Source: Crossaster papposus (taxonomy: Eukaryota > Echinodermata > Asteroidea > Velatida > Solasteridae). From it: a stretch of DNA of 64,000 bases. The notes beneath the pieces were generated by a model, which worked only from the letters and a program-made list of their open reading frames with translations, ran no database searches and had not been told where the DNA came from. This document shows positions 24,798 to 39,100 of this stretch, piece by piece (the stretch's first letter is position 1; each line of letters begins with the position of its first letter). The stretch covers positions 744,001-808,000 of the forward strand of contig JBAIAA010000413.1 of the NCBI GenBank assembly GCA_037893245.1, read 5' to 3'. The position numbers were made by a program, and so were the translations under genes.

Positions 24798-27227
24798 GTC
24801 TGCCCTCAGATTGAAGCTCAAAAACCAGGGAGTTGATCCTATGCTATATTTACACAATCCCACCATTTCTTTCACCAAACGGCATCCGTTTTCAAAAGAA
24901 ATTGTGGGGGCACTTTTAATGCAAATGAGCTAGCGTAGAAATATTCCTTACAATTAGGGTGGTGCACCCTATAGGTTGCCCCTGCCTAATTCAAGTCCCA
25001 TTGAAAAGAGTGTAAAATCAACAATGTTCACGACCAAGTTTCTTGCACACCGACATCACTGGGGTTTCTCAAACAACAATCAGATTATTGTCTTGGTCTT
25101 TATCTTTCCATTTCTTTTCAATTTTTAGTAGGTTAGCCAATTACATTTTTTAATATTCACACCGAAAGAAACACACCTCCCGAAAAGTGATACTTCCCGA
25201 GCCTGCAAGCAGCCATTTTACAAATGGCATCCCTCCACGTTCTAGGGCAATTAGGACCCATTTTTCAACCGTAATTTTGTCAAGTCTGCCCTCAGATTAA
25301 AGCTCAAAAACCAGGGAATTGATCCTATGCTATATTTACACAATCCCACCATTTCTTTCACCAAACGGCATCCGTTTTCAAAAGAAATGGTGGGGGCACT
25401 TTTAATGCAAATGAGCTAGCGTAGAAATGTTCCTTACAATTAGGGTGGTGCACCCTATAGGGTGCACCTGCCTAATTCAAGTCCCATTGAAAACAGTGTA
25501 AAATCAACAATGTTCACGACCAAGTTTCTTGCACACCGACATCACTGGGGTTTCTCAAACAACAATCAGATTATTGTCTTGATCTTTATCTTTCCATTTC
25601 TTTTCAATTTTTAGTAGGTTAGCCAATTACATTTTTTAATATTCACACCAAAAGCAACACACCTCCCGAAAAGTGATACTTCCCGAGCCTGCAAGCAGCC
25701 ATTTTACAAATGGCATCCCTCCACGTTCTAGGGCAATTAGGATCCATTTTTCAACCGTAATTTTGTCAAGTCTGCCCTCAGATTGAAGCTAAAAAACCAG
25801 GGAGTTGATCCTATGCTATATTTACACAATCCCACCATTTCTTTCACCAAACGGCATCCGTTTTCAAAAGAAATTGTGGGGGCACTTTTAATGCAAATGA
25901 GCTAGCGTAGAAATGTTCCTTACAATTAGGGTGGTGCACCCTATAGGGTGCACCTGCCTAATTCAAGTCCCATTGAAAAGAGTGTAAAATCAACAATGTT
26001 CACGACCAAGTTTCTTGCACACCGACATCACTGGGGTTTCTCAAACAACAATCAGATTATTGTCTTGGTCTTTATCTTTCCATTTCTTTTCAATTTTTAG
26101 TAGGTTAGCCAATTACATTTTTTAATATTCACACCGAAAGAAACACACCTCCCGAAAAGTGATACTTCCCGAGTCTGCAAGCAGCCATTTTACAAATGGC
26201 ATCCCTCCACGTTCTAGGGCAATTAGGACCCATTTTTCAACCGTAATTTTGTCAAGTCTGCCCTCAGATTAAAGCTCAAAAACCAGGGAGTTGATCCTAT
26301 GCTATATTTACACAATCCCACCATTTCTTTCACCAAACGGCATCCGTTTTCAAAAGAAATTGTGGGGGCACTTTTAATGCAAATGAGCTAGCGTAGAAAT
26401 GTTCCTGACAATTAGGGTGGTGCACCCTATAGGGTGCACCTGCCTAATTCAAGTCCCATTGAAAACAGTGTAAAATCAACAATGTTCACGACCAAGTTTC
26501 TTGCACACCAACATCACTGGGGTTTCTCAAACAACAATCAGATTATTGTCTTGGTCTTTATCTTTCCATTTCTTTTCAATTTTTAGTAGGTTAGCCAATT
26601 ACATTTTTTAATATTCACACCGAAAGAAACACACCTCCCGAAAAGTGATACTTCCCGAGCCTGCAAGCAGCCATTTTACAAATGGCATCCCTCCACGTTC
26701 TAGGGCAATTAGGACCCATTTTTCAACCGTAATTTTGTCAAGTCTGCCCTCGGATTGAAGCTCAAAAACCAGGGAGTTGATCCAATGCTATATTTACACA
26801 ATCCCACCATTTCTTTCACCAAACGGCATCCGTTTTCAAAAGAAATGGTGGGGGCACTTTTAATGCAAATGAGCTAGCGTAGAAATGTTCCTTACAATTA
26901 GGGTGGTGCACCCTATAGGGTGCACCTGCCTAATTCAAGTCCCATTGAAAACAGTGTAAAATCAACAATGTTCACGACCAAGTTTCTTGCACACCGACAT
27001 CACTGGGGTTTCTCAAACAACAATCAGATTATTGTCTTGATCTTTATCTTTCCATTTCTTTTCAATTTTTAGTAGGTTAGCCAATTACATTTTTTAATAT
27101 TCACACCAAAAGAAACACACCTCCCGAAAAGTGATACTTCCCGAGCCTGCAAGCAGCCATTTTACAAATGGCATCCCTCCACGTTCTAGGGCAATTAGGA
27201 CCCATTTTTCAACCGTAATTTTGTCAA
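24798..27227. repeat. Five-monomer block, second tandem copy (2430 bp)
   Basis: Monomers 24798, 25284, 25770, 26256 and 26742 carry the private markers of the preceding block, and the last is full B. The set matches 34037-36466 in the second higher-order unit, including the full-B fifth monomer at 35981. This copy therefore keeps the ancestral arrangement better than the first. Confidence 0.9.
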
Positions 27228-30143
27228 GTCTGCCCTCAGATTGAAGCTCAAAAACCAGGGAGTTGATCCTATGCTATATTTACACAATCCCACCATTTCT
27301 TTCACCAAACGGCATCCGTTTTCAAAAGAAATTGTGGGGGCACTTTTAATGCAAATGAGCTAGCGTAGAAATGTTCCTTACAATTAGGGTGGTGCACCCT
27401 ATAGGGTGCACCTGCCTAATTCAAGTCCCATTGAAAAGAGTGTAAAATCAACAATGTTCACGACCAAGTTTCTTGCACACCGACATCACTGGGGTTTCTC
27501 AAACAACAATCAGATTATTGTCTTGGTCTTTATCTTTCCATTTCTTTTCAATTTTTAGTAGGTTAGCCAATTACATTTTTTAATATTCACACCGAAAGAA
27601 ACACACCTCCCGAAAAGTGATACTTCCCGAGCCTGCAAGCAGCCATTTTAAAAATGGCATCCCTCCACGTTCTAGGGCAATTAGGACCCATTTTTCAACC
27701 GTAATTTTGTCAAGTCTGCCCTCGGATTGAAGCTCAAAAACCAGGGAGTTGATCCTATGCTATATTTACACAATCCCACCATTTCTTTCACCAAACGGCA
27801 TCCGTTTTCAAAAGAAATGGTGGGGGCACTTTTAATGCAAATGAGCTAGCGTAGAAATGTTCCTTACAATTAGGGTGGTGCACCCTATAGGGTGCACCTG
27901 CCTAATTCAAGTCCCATTGAAAACAGTGTAAAATCAACAATGTTCACGACCAAGTTTCTTGCACACCGACATCACTGGGGTTTCTCAAACAACAATCAGA
28001 TTATTGTCTTGATCTTTATCTTTCCATTTCTTTTCAATTTTTAGTAGGTTAGCCAATTACATTTTTTAATATTCACACCAAAAGAAACACACCTCCCGAA
28101 AAGTGATACTTCCCGAGCCTGCAAGCAGCCATTTTACAAATGGCATCCCTCCACGTTCTAGGGCAATTAGGACCCATTTTTCAACCGTAATTTTGTCAAG
28201 TCTGCCCTCAGATTGAAGCTCAAAAACCAGGGAGTTGATCCTATGCTATATTTACACAATCCCACCATTTCTTTCACCAAACGGCATCCGTTTTCAAAAG
28301 AAATTGTGGGGGCACTTTTAATGCAAATGAGCTAGCGTAGAAATGTTCCTTACAATTAGGGTGGTGCACCCTATAGGGTGCACCTGCCTAATTCAAGTCC
28401 CATGGAAGACAGTGTAAAATCAACAATGTTCACGACCAAGTTTCTTGCACACCGACATCACTGGGGTTTCTCAAACAACAATCAGATTATTGTCTTGGTC
28501 TTTATCTTTCCATTTCTTTTCAATTTTTAGTAGGTTAGCCAATTACATTTTTTAATATTCACACCGAAAGAAACACACCTCCCGAAAAGTGATACTTCCC
28601 GAGCCTGCAAGCAGCCATTTTACAAATGGCATCCCTCCACGTTCTAGGGCAATTAGGACCCATTTTTCAACCGTAATTTTGTCAAGTCTGCCCTCAGATT
28701 GAAGCTCAAAAACCAGGGAGTTGATCCTGTGCTATATTTACACAATCCCACCATTTCTTTCACCAAACGGCATCCGTTTTCAAAAGAAATTGTGGGGGCA
28801 CTTTTAATGCAAATGAGCTAGCGTAGAAATGTTCCTTACAATTAGGGTGGTGCACCCTATAGGGTGCACCTGCCTAATTCAAGTCCCATTGAAAAGAGTG
28901 TAAAATCAACAATGTTCACGACCAAGTTTCTTGCACACCGACATCACTGGGGTTTCTCAAACAACAATCAGATTATTGTCTTGGTCTTTATCTTTCCATT
29001 TCTTTTCAATTTTTAGTAGGTTAGCTAATTACATTTTTTAATATTCACACCGAAAGAAACACACCTCCCGAAAAGTGATACTTCCCGAGCCTGCAAGCAG
29101 CCATTTTACAAATGGCATCCCTCCACGTTCTAGGGCAATTAGGACCCATTTTTCAACCGTAATTTTGTCAAGTCTGCCCTCAGATTGAAGCTCAAAAACC
29201 AGGGAGTTGATCCTATGCTATATTTACACAATCCCACCATTTCTTTCACCAAACGGCATCCGTTTTCAAAAGAAATTGTGGGGGCACTTTTAATGCAAAT
29301 GAGCTAGCGTAGAAATGTTCCTTACAATTAGGGTGGTGCACCCTATAGGGTGCACCTGCCTAATTCAAGTCCCATGGAAAACAGTGTAAAATCAACAATG
29401 TTCACGACCAAGTTTCTTGCACACCGACATCACTGGGGTTTCTCAAACAACAATCAGATTATTGTCTTGGTCTTTATCTTTCCATTTCTTTTCAATTTTT
29501 AGTAGGTTAGCCAATTACATTTTTTAATATTCACACCGAAAGAAACACACCTCCCGAAAAGTGATACTTCCCGAGCCTGCAAGCAGCCATTTTACAAATG
29601 GCATCCCTCCACGTTCTAGGGCAATTAGGACCCATTTTTCAACCGTAATTTTGTCAAGTCTGCCCTCAGATTGAAGCTCAAAAACCAGGGAGTTGATCCT
29701 ATGCTATATTTACACAATCCCACCATTTCTTTCACCAAACGGCATCCGTTTTCAAAAGAAATTGTGGGGGCACTTTTAATGCAAATGAGCTAGCGTAGAA
29801 ATGTTCCTTACAATTAGGGTGGTGCACCCTATAGGGTGCACCTGCCTAATTCAAGTCCCATGGAAAACAGTGTAAAATCAACAATGTTCACGACCAAGTT
29901 TCTTGCACACCGACATCACTGGGGTTTCTCAAACAACAATCAGATTATTGTCTTGGTCTTTATCTTTCCATTTCTTTTCAATTTTTAGTAGGTTAGCCAA
30001 TTACATTTTTTAATATTCACACCGAAAGAAACACACCTCCCGAAAAGTGATACTTCCCGAGCCTGCAAGCAGCCATTTTACAAATGGCATCCCTCCACGT
30101 TCTAGGGCAATTAGGACCCATTTTTCAACCGTAATTTTGTCAA

Positions 30144-33100
30144 GTCTGCCCTCGGATTGAAGCTCAAAAACCAGGGAGTTGATCCAATGCTATATTTACA
30201 CAATCCCACCATTTCTTTCACCAAACGGCATCCGTTTTCAAAAGAAATGGTGGGGGCACTTTTAATGCAAATGAGCTAGCGTAGAAATGTTCCTTACAAT
30301 TAGGGTGGTGCACCCTATAGGGTGCACCTGCCTAATTCAAGTCCCATTGAAAACAGTGTAAAATCAACAATGTTCACGACCAAGTTTCTTGCACACCGAC
30401 ATCACTGGGGTTTCTCAAACAACAATCAGATTATTGTCTTGATCTTTATCTTTCCATTTCTTTTCAATTTTTAGTAGGTTAGCCAATTACATTTTTTAAT
30501 ATTCACACCAAAAGAAACACACCTCCCGAAAAGTGATACTTCCCGAGCCTGCAAGCAGCCATTTTACAAATGGCATCCCTCCACGTTCTAGGGCAATTAG
30601 GACCCATTTTTCAACCGTAATTTTGTCAAGTCTGCCCTCAGATTGAAGCTCAAAAACCAGGGAGTTGATCCTATGCTATATTTACACAATCCCACCATTT
30701 CTTTCACCAAACGGCATCCGTTTTCAAAAGAAATTGTGGGGGCACTTTTAATGCAAATGAGCTAGCGTAGAAATGTTCCTTACAATTAGGGTGGTGCACC
30801 CTATAGGGTGCACCTGCCTAATTCAAGTCCCATTGAAAAGAGTGTAAAATCAACAATGTTCACGACCAAGTTTCTTGCACACCGACATCACTGGGGTTTC
30901 TCAAACAACAATCAGATTATTGTCTTGGTCTTTATCTTTCCATTTCTTTTCAATTTTTAGTAGGTTAGCCAATTACATTTTTTAATATTCACACCGAAAG
31001 AAACACACCTCCCGAAAAGTGATACTTCCCGAGCCTGCAAGCAGCCATTTTACAAATGGCATCCCTCCACGTTCTAGGGCAATTAGGACCCATTTTTCAA
31101 CCGTAATTTTGTCAAGTCTGCCCTCAGATTGAAGCTCAAAAACCAGGGAGTTGATCCTATGCTATATTTACACAATCCCACCATTTCTTTCACCAAACGG
31201 CATCCGTTTTCAAAAGAAATTGTGGGGGCACTTTTAATGCAAATGAGCTAGCGTAGAAATGTTCCTTACAATTAGGGTGGTGCACCCTATAGGGTGCACC
31301 TGCCTAATTCAAGTCCCATTGAAAAGAGTGTAAAATCAACAATGTTCACGACCAAGTTTCTTGCACACCGACATCACTGGGGTTTCTCAAACAACAATCA
31401 GATTATTGTCTTGGTCTTTATCTTTCCATTTCTTTTCAATTTTTAGTAGGTTAGCCAATTACATTTTTTAATATTCACACCGAAAGAAACACACCTCCCG
31501 AAAAGTGATACTTCCCGAGCCTGCAAGCAGCCATTTTACAAATGGCATCCCTCCACGTTCTAGGGCAATTAGGACCCATTTTTCAACCGTAATTTTGTCA
31601 AGTCTGCCCTCGGATTGAAGCTCAAAAACCAGGGAGTTGATCCAATGCTATATTTACACAATCCCACCATTTCTTTCACCAAACGGCATCCGTTTTCAAA
31701 AGAAATGGTGGGGGCACTTTTAATGCAAATGAGCTAGCGTAGAAATGTTCCTTACAATTAGGGTGGTGCACCCTATAGGGTGCACCTGCCTAATTCAAGT
31801 CCCATTGAAAACAGTGTAAAATCAACAATGTTCACGACCAAGTTTCTTGCACACCGACATCACTGGGGTTTCTCAAACAACAATCAGATTATTGTCTTGA
31901 TCTTTATCTTTCCATTTCTTTTCAATTTTTAGTAGGTTAGCCAATTACATTTTTTAATATTCACACCAAAAGAAACACACCTCCCGAAAAGTGATACTTC
32001 CCGAGCCTGCAAGCAGCCATTTTACAAATGGCATCCCTCCACGTTCTAGGGCAATTAGGACCCATTTTTCAACCGTAATTTTGTCAAGTCTGCCCTCAGA
32101 TTGAAGCTCAAAAACCAGGGAGTTGATCCTATGCTATATTTACACAATCCCACCATTTCTTTCACCAAACGGCATCCGTTTTCAAAAGAAATTGTGGGGG
32201 CACTTTTAATGCAAATGAGCTAGCGTAGAAATGTTCCTTACAATTAGGGTGGTGCACCCTATAGGGTGCACCTGCCTAATTCAAGTCCCATTGAAAAGAG
32301 TGTAAAATCAACAATGTTCACGACCAAGTTTCTTGCACACCGACATCACTGGGGTTTCTCAAACAACAATCAGATTATTGTCTTGGTCTTTATCTTTCCA
32401 TTTCTTTTCAATTTTTAGTAGGTTAGCCAATTACATTTTTTAATATTCACACCGAAAGAAACACACCTCCCGAAAAGTGATACTTCCCGAGCCTGCAAGC
32501 AGCCATTTTACAAATGGCATCCCTCCACGTTCTAGGGCAATTAGGACCCATTTTTCAACCGTAATTTTGTCAAGTCTGCCCTCAGATTGAAGCTCAAAAA
32601 CCAGGGAGTTGATCCTATGCTATATTTACACAATCCCACCATTTCTTTCACCAAACGGCATCCGTTTTCAAAAGAAATTGTGGGGGCACTTTTAATGCAA
32701 ATGAGCTAGCGTAGAAATGTTCCTTACAATTAGGGTGGTGCACCCTATAGGGTGCACCTGCCTAATCTAATTCAAGTCCCATTGAAAAGAGTGTAAAATC
32801 AACAATGTTCACGACCAAGTTTCTTGCACACCGACATCACTGGGGTTTCTCAAACAACAATCAGATTATTGTCTTGGTCTTTATCTTTCCATTTCTTTTC
32901 AATTTTTAGTAGGTTAGCCAATTACATTTTTTAATATTCACACCGAAAGAAACACACCTCCCGAAAAGTGATACTTCCCGAGCCTGCAAGCAGCCATTTT
33001 ACAAATGGCATCCCTCCACGTTCTAGGGCAATTAGGACCCATTTTTCAACCGTAATTTTGTCAAGTCTGCCCTCGGATTGAAGCTCAAAAACCAGGGAGT

Positions 33101-36100
33101 TGATCCAATGCTATATTTACACAATCCCACCATTTCTTTCACCAAACGGCATCCGTTTTCAAAAGAAATGGTGGGGGCACTTTTAATGCAAATGAGCTAG
33201 CGTAGAAATGTTCCTTACAATTAGGGTGGTGCACCCTATAGGGTGCACCTGCCTAATTCAAGTCCCATTGAAAACAGTGTAAAATCAACAATGTTCACGA
33301 CCAAGTTTCTTGCACACCGACATCACTGGGGTTTCTCAAACAACAATCAGATTATTGTCTTGATCTTTATCTTTCCATTTCTTTTCAATTTTTAGTAGGT
33401 TAGCCAATTACATTTTTTAATATTCACACCAAAAGAAACACACCTCCCGAAAAGTGATACTTCCCGAGCCTGCAAGCAGCCATTTTACAAATGGCATCCC
33501 TCCACGTTCTAGGGCAATTAGGACCCATTTTTCAACCGTAATTTTGTCAAGTCTGCCCTCAGATTGAAGCTCAAAAACCAGGGAGTTGATCCTATGCTAT
33601 ATTTACACAATCCCACCATTTCTTTCACCAAACGGCATCCGTTTTCAAAAGAAATTGTGGGGGCACTTTTAATGCAAATGAGCTAGCGTAGAAATGTTCC
33701 TTACAATTAGGGTGGTGCACCCTATAGGGTGCACCTGCCTAATTCAAGTCCCATTGAAAAGAGTGTAAAATCAACAATGTTCACGACCAAGTTTCTTGCA
33801 CACCGACATCACTGGGGTTTCTCAAACAACAATCAGATTATTGTCTTGGTCTTTATCTTTCCATTTCTTTTCAATTTTTAGTAGGTTAGCCAATTACATT
33901 TTTTAATATTCACACCGAAAGAAACACACCTCCCGAAAAGTGATACTTCCCGAGCCTGCAAGCAGCCATTTTACAAATGGCATCCCTCCACGTTCTAGGG
34001 CAATTAGGACCCATTTTTCAACCGTAATTTTGTCAAGTCTGCCCTCAGATTGAAGCTCAAAAACCAGGGAGTTGATCCTATGCTATATTTACACAATCCC
34101 ACCATTTCTTTCACCAAACGGCATCCGTTTTCAAAAGAAATTGTGGGGGCACTTTTAATGCAAATGAGCTAGCGTAGAAATATTCCTTACAATTAGGGTG
34201 GTGCACCCTATAGGTTGCCCCTGCCTAATTCAAGTCCCATTGAAAAGAGTGTAAAATCAACAATGTTCACGACCAAGTTTCTTGCACACCGACATCACTG
34301 GGGTTTCTCAAACAACAATCAGATTATTGTCTTGGTCTTTATCTTTCCATTTCTTTTCAATTTTTAGTAGGTTAGCCAATTACATTTTTTAATATTCACA
34401 CCGAAAGAAACACACCTCCCGAAAAGTGATACTTCCCGAGCCTGCAAGCAGCCATTTTACAAATGGCATCCCTCCACGTTCTAGGGCAATTAGGACCCAT
34501 TTTTCAACCGTAATTTTGTCAAGTCTGCCCTCAGATTAAAGCTCAAAAACCAGGGAATTGATCCTATGCTATATTTACACAATCCCACCATTTCTTTCAC
34601 CAAACGGCATCCGTTTTCAAAAGAAATGGTGGGGGCACTTTTAATGCAAATGAGCTAGCGTAGAAATGTTCCTTACAATTAGGGTGGTGCACCCTATAGG
34701 GTGCACCTGCCTAATTCAAGTCCCATTGAAAACAGTGTAAAATCAACAATGTTCACGACCAAGTTTCTTGCACACCGACATCACTGGGGTTTCTCAAACA
34801 ACAATCAGATTATTGTCTTGATCTTTATCTTTCCATTTCTTTTCAATTTTTAGTAGGTTAGCCAATTACATTTTTTAATATTCACACCAAAAGCAACACA
34901 CCTCCCGAAAAGTGATACTTCCCGAGCCTGCAAGCAGCCATTTTACAAATGGCATCCCTCCACGTTCTAGGGCAATTAGGATCCATTTTTCAACCGTAAT
35001 TTTGTCAAGTCTGCCCTCAGATTGAAGCTAAAAAACCAGGGAGTTGATCCTATGCTATATTTACACAATCCCACCATTTCTTTCACCAAACGGCATCCGT
35101 TTTCAAAAGAAATTGTGGGGGCACTTTTAATGCAAATGAGCTAGCGTAGAAATGTTCCTTACAATTAGGGTGGTGCACCCTATAGGGTGCACCTGCCTAA
35201 TTCAAGTCCCATTGAAAAGAGTGTAAAATCAACAATGTTCACGACCAAGTTTCTTGCACACCGACATCACTGGGGTTTCTCAAACAACAATCAGATTATT
35301 GTCTTGGTCTTTATCTTTCCATTTCTTTTCAATTTTTAGTAGGTTAGCCAATTACATTTTTTAATATTCACACCGAAAGAAACACACCTCCCGAAAAGTG
35401 ATACTTCCCGAGTCTGCAAGCAGCCATTTTACAAATGGCATCCCTCCACGTTCTAGGGCAATTAGGACCCATTTTTCAACCGTAATTTTGTCAAGTCTGC
35501 CCTCAGATTAAAGCTCAAAAACCAGGGAGTTGATCCTATGCTATATTTACACAATCCCACCATTTCTTTCACCAAACGGCATCCGTTTTCAAAAGAAATT
35601 GTGGGGGCACTTTTAATGCAAATGAGCTAGCGTAGAAATGTTCCTGACAATTAGGGTGGTGCACCCTATAGGGTGCACCTGCCTAATTCAAGTCCCATTG
35701 AAAACAGTGTAAAATCAACAATGTTCACGACCAAGTTTCTTGCACACCAACATCACTGGGGTTTCTCAAACAACAATCAGATTATTGTCTTGGTCTTTAT
35801 CTTTCCATTTCTTTTCAATTTTTAGTAGGTTAGCCAATTACATTTTTTAATATTCACACCGAAAGAAACACACCTCCCGAAAAGTGATACTTCCCGAGCC
35901 TGCAAGCAGCCATTTTACAAATGGCATCCCTCCACGTTCTAGGGCAATTAGGACCCATTTTTCAACCGTAATTTTGTCAAGTCTGCCCTCGGATTGAAGC
36001 TCAAAAACCAGGGAGTTGATCCAATGCTATATTTACACAATCCCACCATTTCTTTCACCAAACGGCATCCGTTTTCAAAAGAAATGGTGGGGGCACTTTT

Positions 36101-39100
36101 AATGCAAATGAGCTAGCGTAGAAATGTTCCTTACAATTAGGGTGGTGCACCCTATAGGGTGCACCTGCCTAATTCAAGTCCCATTGAAAACAGTGTAAAA
36201 TCAACAATGTTCACGACCAAGTTTCTTGCACACCGACATCACTGGGGTTTCTCAAACAACAATCAGATTATTGTCTTGATCTTTATCTTTCCATTTCTTT
36301 TCAATTTTTAGTAGGTTAGCCAATTACATTTTTTAATATTCACACCAAAAGAAACACACCTCCCGAAAAGTGATACTTCCCGAGCCTGCAAGCAGCCATT
36401 TTACAAATGGCATCCCTCCACGTTCTAGGGCAATTAGGACCCATTTTTCAACCGTAATTTTGTCAAGTCTGCCCTCAGATTGAAGCTCAAAAACCAGGGA
36501 GTTGATCCTATGCTATATTTACACAATCCCACCATTTCTTTCACCAAACGGCATCCGTTTTCAAAAGAAATTGTGGGGGCACTTTTAATGCAAATGAGCT
36601 AGCGTAGAAATGTTCCTTACAATTAGGGTGGTGCACCCTATAGGGTGCACCTGCCTAATTCAAGTCCCATTGAAAAGAGTGTAAAATCAACAATGTTCAC
36701 GACCAAGTTTCTTGCACACCGACATCACTGGGGTTTCTCAAACAACAATCAGATTATTGTCTTGGTCTTTATCTTTCCATTTCTTTTCAATTTTTAGTAG
36801 GTTAGCCAATTACATTTTTTAATATTCACACCGAAAGAAACACACCTCCCGAAAAGTGATACTTCCCGAGCCTGCAAGCAGCCATTTTAAAAATGGCATC
36901 CCTCCACGTTCTAGGGCAATTAGGACCCATTTTTCAACCGTAATTTTGTCAAGTCTGCCCTCGGATTGAAGCTCAAAAACCAGGGAGTTGATCCTATGCT
37001 ATATTTACACAATCCCACCATTTCTTTCACCAAACGGCATCCGTTTTCAAAAGAAATGGTGGGGGCACTTTTAATGCAAATGAGCTAGCGTAGAAATGTT
37101 CCTTACAATTAGGGTGGTGCACCCTATAGGGTGCACCTGCCTAATTCAAGTCCCATTGAAAACAGTGTAAAATCAACAATGTTCACGACCAAGTTTCTTG
37201 CACACCGACATCACTGGGGTTTCTCAAACAACAATCAGATTATTGTCTTGATCTTTATCTTTCCATTTCTTTTCAATTTTTAGTAGGTTAGCCAATTACA
37301 TTTTTTAATATTCACACCAAAAGAAACACACCTCCCGAAAAGTGATACTTCCCGAGCCTGCAAGCAGCCATTTTACAAATGGCATCCCTCCACGTTCTAG
37401 GGCAATTAGGACCCATTTTTCAACCGTAATTTTGTCAAGTCTGCCCTCAGATTGAAGCTCAAAAACCAGGGAGTTGATCCTATGCTATATTTACACAATC
37501 CCACCATTTCTTTCACCAAACGGCATCCGTTTTCAAAAGAAATTGTGGGGGCACTTTTAATGCAAATGAGCTAGCGTAGAAATGTTCCTTACAATTAGGG
37601 TGGTGCACCCTATAGGGTGCACCTGCCTAATTCAAGTCCCATTGAAAAGAGTGTAAAATCAACAATGTTCACGACCAAGTTTCTTGCACACCGACATCAC
37701 TGGGGTTTCTCAAACAACAATCAGATTATTGTCTTGGTCTTTATCTTTCCATTTCTTTTCAATTTTTAGTAGGTTAGCCAATTACATTTTTTAATATTCA
37801 CACCGAAAGAAACACACCTCCCGAAAAGTGATACTTCCCGAGCCTGCAAGCAGCCATTTTACAAATGGCATCCCTCCACGTTCTAGGGCAATTAGGACCC
37901 ATTTTTCAACCGTAATTTTGTCAAGTCTGCCCTCAGATTGAAGCTCAAAAACCAGGGAGTTGATCCTATGCTATATTTACACAATCCCACCATTTCTTTC
38001 ACCAAACGGCATCCGTTTTCAAAAGAAATTGTGGGGGCACTTTTAATGCAAATGAGCTAGCGTAGAAATGTTCCTTACAATTAGGGTGGTGCACCCTATA
38101 GGGTGCACCTGCCTAATTCAAGTCCCATGGAAGACAGTGTAAAATCAACAATGTTCACGACCAAGTTTCTTGCACACCGACATCACTGGGGTTTCTCAAA
38201 CAACAATCAGATTATTGTCTTGGTCTTTATCTTTCCATTTCTTTTCAATTTTTAGTAGGTTAGCCAATTACATTTTTTAATATTCACACCGAAAGAAACA
38301 CACCTCCCGAAAAGTGATACTTCCCGAGCCTGCAAGCAGCCATTTTACAAATGGCATCCCTCCACGTTCTAGGGCAATTAGGACCCATTTTTCAACCGTA
38401 ATTTTGTCAAGTCTGCCCTCAGATTGAAGCTCAAAAACCAGGGAGTTGATCCTGTGCTATATTTACACAATCCCACCATTTCTTTCACCAAACGGCATCC
38501 GTTTTCAAAAGAAATTGTGGGGGCACTTTTAATGCAAATGAGCTAGCGTAGAAATGTTCCTTACAATTAGGGTGGTGCACCCTATAGGGTGCACCTGCCT
38601 AATTCAAGTCCCATTGAAAAGAGTGTAAAATCAACAATGTTCACGACCAAGTTTCTTGCACACCGACATCACTGGGGTTTCTCAAACAACAATCAGATTA
38701 TTGTCTTGGTCTTTATCTTTCCATTTCTTTTCAATTTTTAGTAGGTTAGCTAATTACATTTTTTAATATTCACACCGAAAGAAACACACCTCCCGAAAAG
38801 TGATACTTCCCGAGCCTGCAAGCAGCCATTTTACAAATGGCATCCCTCCACGTTCTAGGGCAATTAGGACCCATTTTTCAACCGTAATTTTGTCAAGTCT
38901 GCCCTCAGATTGAAGCTCAAAAACCAGGGAGTTGATCCTATGCTATATTTACACAATCCCACCATTTCTTTCACCAAACGGCATCCGTTTTCAAAAGAAA
39001 TTGTGGGGGCACTTTTAATGCAAATGAGCTAGCGTAGAAATGTTCCTTACAATTAGGGTGGTGCACCCTATAGGGTGCACCTGCCTAATTCAAGTCCCAT

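Larger units (their letters stand above)
18475..30143. repeat. Higher-order unit, copy 1 (24 monomers, 11,669 bp)
   Basis: Order: B-A-A (18475, 18961, 19447), B-A-A with +5 variant (19933, 20419, 20905), B-A (21396, 21882), a five-monomer block (22368-24797), a second copy of that block (24798-27227), then 27228, 27714, 28200, 28686, 29172 and 29658. The next 9.7 kb (30144-39868) repeats this order with only one copy of the five-monomer block and one extra A monomer. Shared private markers include CTAATCTAAT, AATATTCC with TAGGTTGCCCC, GGGAATTGATCC with AAAGCAACAC, GAGTCTGCAAGC, CACACCAACATC, ATTTTAAAAATGG, GGAAGACAG and GATCCTGTGC. Confidence 0.9.
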
